Source of the DNA: Bacteroidota bacterium
Lineage (GTDB): Bacteria; Bacteroidota; Bacteroidia; Chitinophagales; Chitinophagaceae
Reading direction: 5' to 3'
Assembly (NCBI GenBank): GCA_018268035.1
Contig: JAFDXI010000089.1
Location: 62,001-126,000 of the forward strand
DNA: 64,000 nt
The notes under the pieces were generated by a model that saw only the letters and a program-made list of their open reading frames with translations, did not search any database and was not told where the DNA came from. The translations under genes were made by a program, and so were the position numbers. This document shows positions 26,675-35,625 of the stretch, piece after piece; positions within the stretch are counted from its first letter, which is position 1, and every line of letters starts with the position of its first letter.

Positions 26675-29344
26675 ATGGAGATTTCAAAAAATTTTAACCA
26701 CAAAGAAGCTGAAGAAAAATGGTATCAGCATTGGATTGAAAAAAAATATTTCAACAGCAAACCTGATGGTCGTGAACCTTATACCATCGTCATTCCTCCA
26801 CCTAATGTTACCGGTGTGCTGCATATCGGCCATGCACTCAATAATACTATACAGGATATTTTAATCCGTCATGCACGCATGCATGGAAAAAATGCCTGCT
26901 GGGTGCCGGGTACTGACCATGCATCAATAGCAACAGAAGCAAAAGTGGTGCAGATGTTGCGTGAAAAAGGAATTAAAAAATCTTCATTAAGCCGTGATGA
27001 ATTTTTGAAATATGCCTGGGAGTGGAAGGAAAAATATGGTGGCATCATTCTGCAGCAATTGAGGAAACTGGGATGCAGCGCAGATTGGGACCGCACTACT
27101 TTCACAATGGATGAACATTATTACAAAACGGTAATTGAAGTGTTTGTTGACCTGTATAAAAAAGGCTGGATTTATCGTGGTGAGAGAATGATAAACTGGG
27201 ATGTGAAAGCTAAAACTGCATTGAGTGATGAAGAAGTGATATACCGTGAAGTAAACAGCAAATTATATTATGTGCGTTATGATGTGCTGGATGCAGATGA
27301 AATAATTTTTAATGAATTGACTCCGCGTATTAAAGGAGGCATCACGATTGCAACGGTTCGGCCTGAAACTATTTTAGGTGACACTGCGATTTGCGTAAAC
27401 CCCAATGATGAACGTTATAAACACCTGGTTGGCAAAAGAGCCGTAGTGCCATTAATCAACAGGCCTGTTCCAATCATTGCAGATGAATATGTGGAAATGG
27501 ATTTTGGTACAGGCGCTTTAAAAATTACTCCTGCTCATGATACAAATGATTATGTTATTGGTAAAAAATACAACCTTGAAATCATCAATATCTTGAATGA
27601 TGATGGCACGATGAGTGATGCAGCACAGATGTTTGTTGGTATGGACCGTTTTGAAGCCCGCACAAAAATGGTAGAAGCATTACAGTTATCCGGTCAGTTA
27701 GTAAAAACAGAAGATTATAAAAACCAGGTTGGTTTCAGTGAGCGTAGTGATGTTGTGGTAGAACCTCGTTTAAGTATGCAATGGTGGGTAAGCATGAAAA
27801 AATTAAGTGAGCCTGCATTGAAATCTGTTGTTGATGAAACCATCAAATTTTTTCCACCAAAATATGTAAACACTTACAGGCACTGGATGGGAAATATAAA
27901 AGACTGGTGCATCAGCCGGCAGTTGTGGTGGGGACAAAGGATTCCTGCATGGTATGATGAATCAGGAAATTTTTATGTAGCAGAAAATGAAGAAGCAGCT
28001 TTAAAATCAGCATCAGAAAATAAGGCTTCAGCAACAGGTACAGGAAAAATACAACTCACCCGTGATGAAGATGTGCTTGACACATGGTTCTCATCTTGGT
28101 TGTGGCCGATGGAAGTTTTTAAAGGTTTGTCAAATCCTGGCAATGATGATATAAAATATTATTATCCTACACAAACTTTGGTTACTGCTCCTGAAATAAT
28201 TTTCTTCTGGGTTGCAAGAATGATTATTGCAGGTTATGAATACAAAAATGAAAGACCTTTTGGAAATGTTTATTTCACAGGCATAGTGCGGGATGAACTG
28301 GGAAGGAAGATGAGTAAAAGTCTTGGCAATTCTCCTGACCTGCTCGCATTGATTGAAAAATATGGCGCTGATGCAGTACGCTTTGGTACTATCATCTCAT
28401 CACCTGCGGGCAATGATTTATTGTTTGATGTAAAAGAAGAAAGCACTTTAAAACAAGGCAGCTTTTTCATCAACAAAATATGGAATGCCATGAAGCTGGT
28501 GAAGATGTGGGAAAGCCGTGTGTCTGTAAATGAAACTTCAACACAAAATTTCGCTGTTAACTGGTTTGAACAAAGGTTGATTGAAGCAAAAAATGAGATT
28601 GAAAAACTTTATCAACAGTTTAGGTTAAGCGAAGCTTTAAAGACTATTTATTCTTTAGTATGGGATGATTTCTGTAGTTGGTACCTTGAATGGATTAAAC
28701 CAGGATATGAACAACCTGTTGATGCAAATATTTACAACAAGACAATTCTGTTTTTTGAAGAATTACTTCAGTTGCTGCATCCGTTTATGCCTTTTGTTAC
28801 AGAAGAAATATATCACTTGTTAAGGCAACAGGAAGATGATATTTGTATTAAACAAAATCAAGACCTGGAAATTAATGTAAATGAAAAAATTCTTGAACAG
28901 GGAGCTTCATTAAAAAATATTATTTCAGCAATACGTGATGCAAGAAATAAGAATAATATCAAACCAAAAGAAGTTATCAGTTTATACATCCAGTCAAATG
29001 CTGATGCATATAAAAATTTTGAAGAAATTTTATTGAAACAGGTGAATGCTGATTCCCTTGCTATAGTTTCAGAAAATGCTGCAGGGACAATTGTTGTTGC
29101 AGTAGAAAAAGATAAATTTTTCATTAAAAGCAATGCAGAGACTGATACGGTTGCATTGAAAAATGATTTGGAAAAAGATCTTGCCTACCAACGTAATTTT
29201 CTTCAATCGGTTTTGAAAAAACTCAGCAATGAACGTTTTGTTCAAAATGCAAAACCTGAAGTGGTGGCTATGGAAAGAAAGAAACAGGCAGATGCAGAAG
29301 CAAGGATAAAAACATTGGAAGAAAGTATCGTAAACCTGAATTAG
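26675..29344 (+). CDS. valS: valyl-tRNA synthetase
   Basis: 889 residues from ATG 26675; a TTG at 26642 adds 11 residues. Class I signature HIGH at residues 50-53 and KMSKS at 545-549, preceded by IPPPNVTGVL typical of ValRS. The CP1 editing domain (TVRPETILGDTAICV; TPAHDTNDY) removes mischarged threonine. The anticodon-binding region includes WYLEWIKPGYE, and the C-terminus is the coiled-coil tRNA arm (about 820-889). Attaches valine to tRNA-Val. It may be cotranscribed with the PAP2 and GNAT genes that follow closely. Confidence 0.97.
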   Translation: MEISKNFNHKEAEEKWYQHWIEKKYFNSKPDGREPYTIVIPPPNVTGVLHIGHALNNTIQDILIRHARMHGKNACWVPGTDHASIATEAKVVQMLREKGIKKSSLSRDEFLKYAWEWKEKYGGIILQQLRKLGCSADWDRTTFTMDEHYYKTVIEVFVDLYKKGWIYRGERMINWDVKAKTALSDEEVIYREVNSKLYYVRYDVLDADEIIFNELTPRIKGGITIATVRPETILGDTAICVNPNDERYKHLVGKRAVVPLINRPVPIIADEYVEMDFGTGALKITPAHDTNDYVIGKKYNLEIINILNDDGTMSDAAQMFVGMDRFEARTKMVEALQLSGQLVKTEDYKNQVGFSERSDVVVEPRLSMQWWVSMKKLSEPALKSVVDETIKFFPPKYVNTYRHWMGNIKDWCISRQLWWGQRIPAWYDESGNFYVAENEEAALKSASENKASATGTGKIQLTRDEDVLDTWFSSWLWPMEVFKGLSNPGNDDIKYYYPTQTLVTAPEIIFFWVARMIIAGYEYKNERPFGNVYFTGIVRDELGRKMSKSLGNSPDLLALIEKYGADAVRFGTIISSPAGNDLLFDVKEESTLKQGSFFINKIWNAMKLVKMWESRVSVNETSTQNFAVNWFEQRLIEAKNEIEKLYQQFRLSEALKTIYSLVWDDFCSWYLEWIKPGYEQPVDANIYNKTILFFEELLQLLHPFMPFVTEEIYHLLRQQEDDICIKQNQDLEINVNEKILEQGASLKNIISAIRDARNKNNIKPKEVISLYIQSNADAYKNFEEILLKQVNADSLAIVSENAAGTIVVAVEKDKFFIKSNAETDTVALKNDLEKDLAYQRNFLQSVLKKLSNERFVQNAKPEVVAMERKKQADAEARIKTLEESIVNLN

Positions 29345-29396
29345 TCTTTTTTCAACTAATACATATATACATTTTAAAATCTTTAAAAACACAACA

Positions 29397-29993
29397 TTGT
29401 TAAACACAACAACATTCAACAAGAGCATCCTGTTCGCTGTTTGCATACTTTTCTCATCAAATATTTTCGCACAAAACTGGGATATAAATCTTTTAAGAGA
29501 TATCAATCCACAACAACCTAATTCTTTTGTTTGGAAAGGCATGTCAACAACTGCATATCCTGTCAGTGCAGCAGTTCCGGTAGGCCTCTGGATTGATGGT
29601 AAGATTGAACACAATAAGAAAACAGAATACAAGGCTTATACAATTGCAGGCAGTGTTATAATCGCTGCCGGCACTACAGCGCTTTTAAAACTTGCTTTTA
29701 ACAGAGTACGACCATATCAAAAATATACAGGCGTCTATCCATATCAATTTGAAGATGGCATGTCTTTCCCTTCAGGTCATACAGCTTTGGCATTTGCTTC
29801 AGCTACAAGTCTGTCTCTTGAATATAAAAAATGGTATATCGTAGTGCCAGCCTTTGCCTGGGCTGCTGGTGTTGGTTATTCCAGATTATATCTTGGTGAA
29901 CATTATCCAACAGATGTTATCGCAGGAGCAGTAACAGGTGCAGGCAGCGCTATTCTTTCCAGATGGGTCAGCAAAAAAATTTTTAAAAAATGA
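29397..29993 (+). CDS. PAP2-family membrane-associated phosphatase, exported
   Basis: 198 residues from a TTG at 29397; no ATG or GTG is available upstream in frame, and this start gives a good signal peptide (SILFAVCILFSSNIFA). The three PAP2 motifs are intact: KLAFNRVRP, PSGHT and SRLYLGEHYPTD. These form the vanadium-peroxidase-like phosphatase site that hydrolyses lipid phosphates such as undecaprenyl diphosphate or phosphatidate, or small phosphomonoesters. It starts 53 bases after valS and overlaps the GNAT gene by four bases (ATGA), so translation of the two is coupled. Confidence 0.92.
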   Translation: MLNTTTFNKSILFAVCILFSSNIFAQNWDINLLRDINPQQPNSFVWKGMSTTAYPVSAAVPVGLWIDGKIEHNKKTEYKAYTIAGSVIIAAGTTALLKLAFNRVRPYQKYTGVYPYQFEDGMSFPSGHTALAFASATSLSLEYKKWYIVVPAFAWAAGVGYSRLYLGEHYPTDVIAGAVTGAGSAILSRWVSKKIFKK

Positions 29994-30490
29994 GTCTCAA
30001 AATCAGGCAAGCAACCATTAATGATATTCCTTTAATACAGGATTTAACTTATACAATCTGGCCGGTTACTTACGGATCAATCGTTTCAAAAGAACAATTG
30101 AAATATATGCTGGAACTGATTTACAGCGATGCATCACTCCAAAAACAAATGCAGGAAGGCCATCATTATATTGTTGTGGAAGATGATAAAAAACCTGTGG
30201 CTTTTGCTGATTATGGTTTTTTGGAAGACAAAATTTTTAAGCTGCATAAAATTTATGTATTGCCAGACCAACAGGGAAAATCTATTGGCAAATTTCTGAT
30301 TAACCAGGTAATAGATTTTGTAAAACAGGCAGGTGCAACAACACTTGTTTTAAATGTAAACCGGCACAATAAAGCCAAACAATTTTATGAGCATCTTGGC
30401 TTTACAGTGTTAAGAGAAGATGATATTGATATTGGTGAAGGTTATTTTATGAATGATTATATCATGGGCCTTGACCTCGGTAAAAAATGA
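29990..30490 (+). CDS. GNAT family N-acetyltransferase
   Basis: 166 residues. The acetyl-CoA-binding segment is KIYVLPDQQGKSIGKFLIN (Q-x-x-G-x-G-like), followed by TTLVLNVNRHNKAKQFYEHL, the usual motif B and Asn/Tyr region of GNATs. Substrate unknown. Its ATG overlaps the PAP2 stop. It converges on rlmB with 30 bases between the stops. Confidence 0.9.
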   Translation: MSLKIRQATINDIPLIQDLTYTIWPVTYGSIVSKEQLKYMLELIYSDASLQKQMQEGHHYIVVEDDKKPVAFADYGFLEDKIFKLHKIYVLPDQQGKSIGKFLINQVIDFVKQAGATTLVLNVNRHNKAKQFYEHLGFTVLREDDIDIGEGYFMNDYIMGLDLGKK

Positions 30491-30520
30491 CATTGTCACT
30501 TTTGAACTTAAAGCAAATTT

Positions 30521-31279
30521 TTATACAAGCCTTTGTTTCATTGCTTCATACAAAATCATCCCTGCAGCAACAGAAACATTCAGCGAATCAAAATCTCCTT
30601 TCATTGGTATATTGAAATGTTCATCTGCAGATTTAGATAAAAATGACTGCACACCTTTTTCTTCATTGCCCATAATAATGCAACAAGGTTCGGTAAGATT
30701 CAATTCATAAATCTTTTTCTTTGCCTTCATTTCGCTGGTAAAAACTTTTATTCCATTCAAATGCAGATCATCCACTGCTTTCGCTAAACTGTTAACCCTG
30801 CAAATATTAATTTTCTCCAAAGCGCCTGCACTGCTTTTTACAGCATCTTCATTGAATGCACCAACACCTTTATCAGGAATAATGATTGCCTGTGCGCCAC
30901 AACATACCGCACTGCGGGCAATGGCGCCGATATTCCTGACATCAGTTACACCATCTAACATCAGCAACAATGCAGCTTCGCCTTTATCATTAATCCAGTC
31001 AATTACCTGTTGCAAATCCTGGTAACGTACTGCTGTTTTATATGCAACAACACCCTGGTGATTGATATTAGTCAGGCTGTTTAATTTTTCATTCGGCACA
31101 TATTGAACAGGAATATTTTGTTCTTTGGCAAGCTTCCTGATCTCATTGATGGAATCACCACTTGCATTTTTAAACAACAATATTTTATCTACACCAGATT
31201 GTTGTTTTAATGCTTCCACTACAGGGTTTCGCCCTGTAATAATATTTTTTTTCGACTGATAATTTTTTGACTGGAACAT
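30521..31279 (-). CDS. rlmB: SpoU/TrmH-family 23S rRNA 2'-O-methyltransferase RlmB
   Basis: 252 residues from ATG 31279; an upstream ATG at 31339 adds a hydrophobic stretch not found in the family. The N-terminal substrate-binding domain starts IITGRNPVVEAL. The trefoil-knot SPOUT domain has the three motifs: LDGVTDVRNIGAIARSA, IIMGNEEKGVQ and the C-terminal LNVSVAAGMILYEA. RlmB methylates G2251 (E. coli numbering) in the peptidyl-transferase P loop. A related TrmH-like role cannot be excluded. Confidence 0.93.
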   Translation of the reverse strand: MFQSKNYQSKKNIITGRNPVVEALKQQSGVDKILLFKNASGDSINEIRKLAKEQNIPVQYVPNEKLNSLTNINHQGVVAYKTAVRYQDLQQVIDWINDKGEAALLLMLDGVTDVRNIGAIARSAVCCGAQAIIIPDKGVGAFNEDAVKSSAGALEKINICRVNSLAKAVDDLHLNGIKVFTSEMKAKKKIYELNLTEPCCIIMGNEEKGVQSFLSKSADEHFNIPMKGDFDSLNVSVAAGMILYEAMKQRLV

Positions 31280-31481
31280 CGTGTGCAAAATAAATGTAAA
31301 GTTGAAGAGTTTTGATACTATCTGAAAAAGGATGAACATTTAAATTTGATAGCTATCAATAATTTTAATAATATCACAACGCTTATTTTCAAATAAACCT
31401 TCCACAACCCACGTTCACTAATTCACACATGTTAGCATCTTTATAACAGGGCATACTGCCTGTTCGCAATAAATTTGTTGT

Positions 31482-32354
31482 ATGCATAAAAGTTTGGTAG
31501 AAATAAATTTTGAAAGAAATAAAAATATGAAAGCAACAGCTTATACAGTTGGTGTGCTCATTATTTTATTTCTACTTTTTATATTGGTTAGCTGGACAAT
31601 ACCTGTTCCACCCCCACCACCTGTTGATACCGGCATTGAAGTAAACCTCGGCAACAGTGATCAGGGATTGGGAGATGTGCCGCCACAAATTCCGGGTGAG
31701 CCTGCTGCAGAACAAGAAACTAATTTTAATCCACCGCCCAGCCAGGCTGCACAGGCAGAAACAGAACATGAAGTTGCAGAAAACAATGATGCTGATATTC
31801 CTATCATACATACTTCACCAAAGCCCGAAAAGAAAAAAGAAATTGCAAAGGTTAATAATGACACTAAAAAAACAACAAAGAAAACTGTAACCAATCAAAC
31901 GCCTGCTCCGCCAAAACCTAAAGCAGTTTATGCAGGGGGAAAAAATACCGGAGCCAGCGGTAACAATGCTGATAGCTATAACAACAGCCGCAACCAGGGT
32001 ATTGCCGGTGGCAATGGTGATCAGGGTAAGCCCAATGGCAATATCAACAGCGATAGTTATACCGGTAATGGTGGCACAGGCAGCGCCGGCATAAGTATTA
32101 CTAATGGTTTACAGGGACGTCACATTGCAAGCGCTGCACGATTTCAGGATCAATATAAATATGGAGGTAAAGTTTCTGTTGATATTACTGTGGATGAAAA
32201 TGGTATTGTTACCAGTGCAAGAGTAAAACCCGGCAGCCCGTTTGCAGATTTGAATGCCATTGCAGAAAGAAGGGCACGCCAGTTAAAGTTTAATAAAGGG
32301 ACTACCTCACAAAGTGGCACCATCACAATAGTATTTCAAAACCCGAAAGGTTGA
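31482..32354 (+). CDS. TonB-like protein with proline-rich periplasmic region
   Basis: 290 residues from ATG 31482; ATG 31527 is an alternative, and a TAAATTTG element at 31470-31477 lies so close to the first ATG that the second deserves consideration. One transmembrane helix (YTVGVLIILFLLFILVSW) follows a short cytosolic segment. Then comes a long Pro/Gln/Asn/Gly-rich region (about 45-215) and a C-terminal TonB-type domain (VSVDITVDENGIVTSARV; RARQLKFNKG). It resembles energy-transducing TonB proteins, but no exbB/exbD is next to it, so it may serve another envelope-spanning system. Confidence 0.85.
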   Translation: MHKSLVEINFERNKNMKATAYTVGVLIILFLLFILVSWTIPVPPPPPVDTGIEVNLGNSDQGLGDVPPQIPGEPAAEQETNFNPPPSQAAQAETEHEVAENNDADIPIIHTSPKPEKKKEIAKVNNDTKKTTKKTVTNQTPAPPKPKAVYAGGKNTGASGNNADSYNNSRNQGIAGGNGDQGKPNGNINSDSYTGNGGTGSAGISITNGLQGRHIASAARFQDQYKYGGKVSVDITVDENGIVTSARVKPGSPFADLNAIAERRARQLKFNKGTTSQSGTITIVFQNPKG

Positions 32355-32454
32355 CTGAGTGCATAATGCAGAAAATGTCATTGTTGAAAGAAATTACTTC
32401 ATTTTTTCTGCAGTTGAAATTTGTAAAGTCCTGAAACAGGTTTACAGAAATTGA

Positions 32455-33141
32455 ATGCTTATGTCCCCAAAAAATAAATTGTTTTCTTTCGTTTACCTCA
32501 ACATTTTTATTGCGCAACTATTTGCAGAATATTACAATAACCAGGCATTGCTTAATATCTCAAAGCCGTTGATTGTTGTAGTGCTGATTGCCTGGCTTTT
32601 TATGGCCACAAAATTTTCTGCGCCTTATCATAAGAATATTTTTACAGGGTTGATTTTTGCATGGGCCGGCGATGTCCTGTTAATGATGCAACAAAAACAG
32701 TCTCTTTTTTTTATTTTCGGATTAATTGCCTTCCTGATTTGCCACCTGTTTTATATAAAGGCTTTCATATTGGATTTTCGATTACACCCAGGGAAGAAAA
32801 ATCCGCTTTTGATTTGGGCAATTATCTTTTTTGCAGTGTGTTCTACCGCTTTGTTTACTTTTCTGCAACCTCATTTGGGCACGATGCAAATACCGGTATT
32901 GATCTATACGATTATTATTTCAATTATGGCAATAACGTCTGTAAGCCGCTTTGGCCGGGTAAATATTTTTAGTTTTACAATGGTTTGTTGCGGCGCTGTA
33001 TTATTTCTTTTTTCAGATAGTATGCTTGCATGTAATCGCTTTGTTCAACCCTTGCATGGCGCGGGTTTTATCATTATGGCTTCGTACATGCTTGCGCAAT
33101 ACTTTATCGCGTTAGGAAGTATAGAACGGAAGCCTGTTTAG
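32455..33141 (+). CDS. YhhN-family membrane protein (lysoplasmalogenase-like)
   Basis: 228 residues with about eight hydrophobic helices. The segments LIFAWAGDVLLMM and FGLIAFLICHLFYIKAF carry the conserved Asp and His-Tyr positions of the YhhN/TMEM86 family, and ADSMLACNRF-like residues appear as FSDSMLACNRF near the C-terminus. Eukaryotic TMEM86B hydrolyses lysoplasmalogen; bacterial activity is less certain. ATG 32461 is an equally possible start. Confidence 0.87.
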   Translation: MLMSPKNKLFSFVYLNIFIAQLFAEYYNNQALLNISKPLIVVVLIAWLFMATKFSAPYHKNIFTGLIFAWAGDVLLMMQQKQSLFFIFGLIAFLICHLFYIKAFILDFRLHPGKKNPLLIWAIIFFAVCSTALFTFLQPHLGTMQIPVLIYTIIISIMAITSVSRFGRVNIFSFTMVCCGAVLFLFSDSMLACNRFVQPLHGAGFIIMASYMLAQYFIALGSIERKPV

Positions 33142-33433
33142 TTATTCTTCTTTGTTTCAAAATAAATATTTATCTATCATTTGGCACACTCACCAAACGA
33201 AATACAAATCATGATTTCCCATCAGTTGGTTTATTTTCATTTCTTGAATGTTTCCTTCGCAAAGTCATGATCGTTATAAAAAACTGCATTTTGTAAAATG
33301 AGCTTTGCTTTAGTGCCAGTACTGTTGTTTAAATCACTGCCTGTAATGCCTGTGTGGGTTGTATAAAATCTTGTTGCGATGCAGGGCAAGACACATGAAT
33401 AATATTTCGTTTGGTGAGGGCACCAACCGATAG

Positions 33434-33580
33434 AAAAAAAATATTTCTAACAGAGAACTGCTCAATATTTTTCAGAAGGTACAGGCATTAGAGCCGCAGC
33501 AGCTTTTTGCTGTAAAGGATTTTGTTTCTGCTTACCTGCTTAAAGCTGACCTGCAAAAAAATCTGGCAGGAGTAAAATAA
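33434..33580 (+). pseudogene. possible C-terminal remnant of a lost gene
   Basis: Open for 48 codons after a TAG, no ATG/GTG/TTG start in useful position. Composition (Leu, Gln, Lys, Ala helices) resembles a small helical protein, but I do not recognise it. Confidence 0.2.
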
Positions 33581-33644
33581 AATTGTGCATAAATTTTTCT
33601 TGTGCGTTTGCACTACATATATAGCGTATTCGCACATAATAGCA

Positions 33645-33664
33645 AAGCCGCAGTGGTGCGGCTT
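33645..33664. repeat. inverted repeat AAGCCGCA / TGCGGCTT
   Basis: Perfect 8-base arms around GTGG, nine bases from the stop of the minus-strand lipoprotein gene. It could end transcription, but the minus-strand side has no T-run, whereas the plus-strand side is T-rich. Confidence 0.45.
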
Positions 33665-33673
33665 CATTCGTTT

Positions 33674-34114
33674 TTATTTAATTACAATACTATTTAATGC
33701 TTTGTCAAAAATTTCTTTTTTATCTAATGGAACTTTGCGGTAACCATATACAACATGCTTTATTTTTCTATCTTCCCAATATCTTCCTTTATCATCCATA
33801 CCATTAATTGTTATTGTATCAGCAGCAAGGAACTTTATGTTTAAATCCTTTCCATATTTTACGTAGGCATCAGGATAAAAAGAACTCGGTGCAACATTAT
33901 CCGAAAAGAAAATACTTGAACTATCAGGGTACAAAAATGTTTTTACTCTTTCATTTTCATAATTGTCTATTCTTGTTTTATATCCTTTGGGTATAGATAA
34001 CGAATAGCTTAAAGACTTGCCGTTGCCATTTACTTTGAATGATGTAATCTTAGAACTACAAGCAGCTAAAATAAAAATCTGCATTATGAAAAAGTAGCCT
34101 ATAATCTTCTTCAT
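33674..34114 (-). CDS. small lipoprotein, probable immunity protein of the adjacent Rhs toxin
   Basis: 146 residues. Signal with lipobox ILAAC, modified cysteine C19. The mature part alternates short strands and helices (LSYSLSIPKGYKTRI; IKHVVYGYRKVPLDK) and resembles no enzyme I know. Its ATG is one base after the stop of the Rhs/M91 gene, the position taken by immunity genes in Rhs systems. A lipid-anchored immunity protein would protect against a toxin acting in the periplasm or at the membrane. The immunity role is inferred from position alone. Confidence 0.7.
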   Translation of the reverse strand: MKKIIGYFFIMQIFILAACSSKITSFKVNGNGKSLSYSLSIPKGYKTRIDNYENERVKTFLYPDSSSIFFSDNVAPSSFYPDAYVKYGKDLNIKFLAADTITINGMDDKGRYWEDRKIKHVVYGYRKVPLDKKEIFDKALNSIVIK

Positions 34115-34115
34115 A

Positions 34116-35336
34116 CTAATAAATTAAATTGATTGGTGATAAAGAAGGTGGGATATATGTTGGTGGCACGTATATCGGCTTACCACTTGCATCTAATAAG
34201 TTTGCCACTTGTGGGTTACCTGCCGCATCTCTAAAATTATATCCTGTTCGCAAAGGTTGAGGAGGGTTTAAAGCTGCTCTAATTTGATTTTCAAAATAAG
34301 CTGCTCTGTATTCCATTCTTGCCAAACCTGTGCCTTGTGGGTCATCATTGTTTAACATACCAAAATTGGATTCATACCCATGAAACATTTCATGTGCTAA
34401 ATCTGTAATGGGGCTGATGCCTGTTCCGCCCACAACTGGGAGTTCTGTGCCTGCAGAGTTCCAATAAATAGTTCCTCCTGAACCTCCGGTTGCACCTCCT
34501 TGCCCTGCTGCTATCTTCGCTACTCCGTAAGATTTGTTTCTATCTGTTTCTATAAATTCACTATTCCCCGGATGATTGGGATTTTGACTTGCATCTTTAA
34601 CAACAAAATTGTTTGTAGAAGATTGAAGAGTAGATACAACTTTAGCACCATCTGTTGTACCATTAATTTTATTCAAAGCATTTACAGATTGCTTTAAAAA
34701 TCCTTTTACCTTTCCACCATAAGCAGAGCCATCTTTATTAGTTAAACTACCGTTGTTATAAATAACTTCCTGTCTCTTTCCAAGACCTAAAAATCCGCCT
34801 CTAAACGATATACCTAATGTATCTCCTAACGGGTCATTAAATGAAATGGGATTGTTACCCATTGCAGAGTATAGGCTTTGTGCATAGTCAGGCTTTGGGT
34901 CTATCTGCCACCATCGTCCAAGCTGTGGGTCTAAACTTCTAAAGTTGGTTGCATATAGTTCAAGTCCGCTTCCATCACTGAACTCTTTATTTTGTAACTC
35001 ACTTCCTTTATTAAAGAGGCGTTTGTTTTCCGGGTCTCCGAAGTTCAAAGCCTTGCTACTGATGCCGGCTTGAACAAGTCCGAACGGATAATAATGTGTT
35101 TCTTCTACCAGTGATCCTCTTGTATGCACAATTTGTAAATTATCAAAATAGACATCAACCGGGCTTTGATTGCTGCAAAAGATATAAAGGTAACCATTTC
35201 TTGTAATGCTGATTGTTTGATGATGGTTTTTTAAAACATTGTTGTTAGTGCTTACTGCATCGCAACCGGTCATGCTGCCGGTGATGGTATTAAACTGTTC
35301 ATCCATGAACACCCAGTTGATAAAAGCTTTCGGCAT
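34116..35336 (-). CDS. orphan Rhs C-terminus with M91-like zinc metallopeptidase toxin domain
   Basis: 406 residues from ATG 35336; the frame is open to a TAA at 35373-35375 and those upstream codons also look like Rhs sequence. Residues 1-85 match the part just before the core in Bacteroidota Rhs proteins (NWVFMDEQFN; VDVYFDNLQIVHTRG). Residues of about 85-160 are the Rhs-associated core (ETHYYPFGL; LDPQLGRWWQIDPKPD; YSAMGNNPISFNDPLGD). The variable tip includes LAHEMFHGYE, a HExxH zinc site, followed by EYRAAYFENQIRAALN and PLRTGY, as in M91/NleD-like effector peptidases. The several-hundred-residue YD-repeat shell and any secretion signal are missing, so this is a displaced tip. Confidence 0.82.
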   Translation of the reverse strand: MPKAFINWVFMDEQFNTITGSMTGCDAVSTNNNVLKNHHQTISITRNGYLYIFCSNQSPVDVYFDNLQIVHTRGSLVEETHYYPFGLVQAGISSKALNFGDPENKRLFNKGSELQNKEFSDGSGLELYATNFRSLDPQLGRWWQIDPKPDYAQSLYSAMGNNPISFNDPLGDTLGISFRGGFLGLGKRQEVIYNNGSLTNKDGSAYGGKVKGFLKQSVNALNKINGTTDGAKVVSTLQSSTNNFVVKDASQNPNHPGNSEFIETDRNKSYGVAKIAAGQGGATGGSGGTIYWNSAGTELPVVGGTGISPITDLAHEMFHGYESNFGMLNNDDPQGTGLARMEYRAAYFENQIRAALNPPQPLRTGYNFRDAAGNPQVANLLDASGKPIYVPPTYIPPSLSPINLIY

Positions 35337-35574
35337 TGTGCTGTTGAGCGGATTATCATTGGCGCTGTTGTTTTAATAATACAAACAGAACTATAGAATA
35401 ACATTGTGAAGAACATTTCTTTTATTATTTACTCATTTGTGTAGTGGAAAATGCTTATTTCCATTTTAATAAAAGAACAATTTTGTTCAACCTGTTTTTA
35501 TAGTATCATTATTCTACTTTGACTTTATTTTCCAATTCATTTCAACTGTTTCTTTTTGATCCTGCAAAAATTAT

Positions 35575-35606
35575 TTTCAATACATACCTTTCAAAGAATA
35601 GCTTTG
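35575..35606 (+). promoter_or_regulatory. putative promoter of the ABC permease gene
   Basis: TTTC (35575-35578), 20-base spacer, TAGCTTTG (35599-35606): a near-consensus Bacteroidota -33/-7 pair, 19 bases before the ATG. Confidence 0.5.
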
Positions 35607-35625
35607 CAACTAATTAAAATTAAGT

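Larger units (their letters stand above)
33142..33673. other. 532-bp region of decayed coding fragments
   Basis: No intact gene. On the plus strand a 48-codon frame (33434-33580) without a usual start codon reads like coding sequence (LLNIFQKVQALEPQQLFAVK). On the minus strand a frame ending at 33237 is open to beyond 33430 and its C-terminus (LILQNAVFYNDHDFAKETF) also looks coding. They overlap in opposite directions, so at least one is an illusion. A perfect 8-base dyad (33645-33664) lies beside the lipoprotein gene stop. I read the region as remnants flanking the Rhs islet. Confidence 0.35.

Noticed and set aside
31482..32354. TonB gene as part of an ExbBD energy operon
   Set aside because: No exbB or exbD homologue on either side; neighbours are rlmB (divergent) and a YhhN gene.
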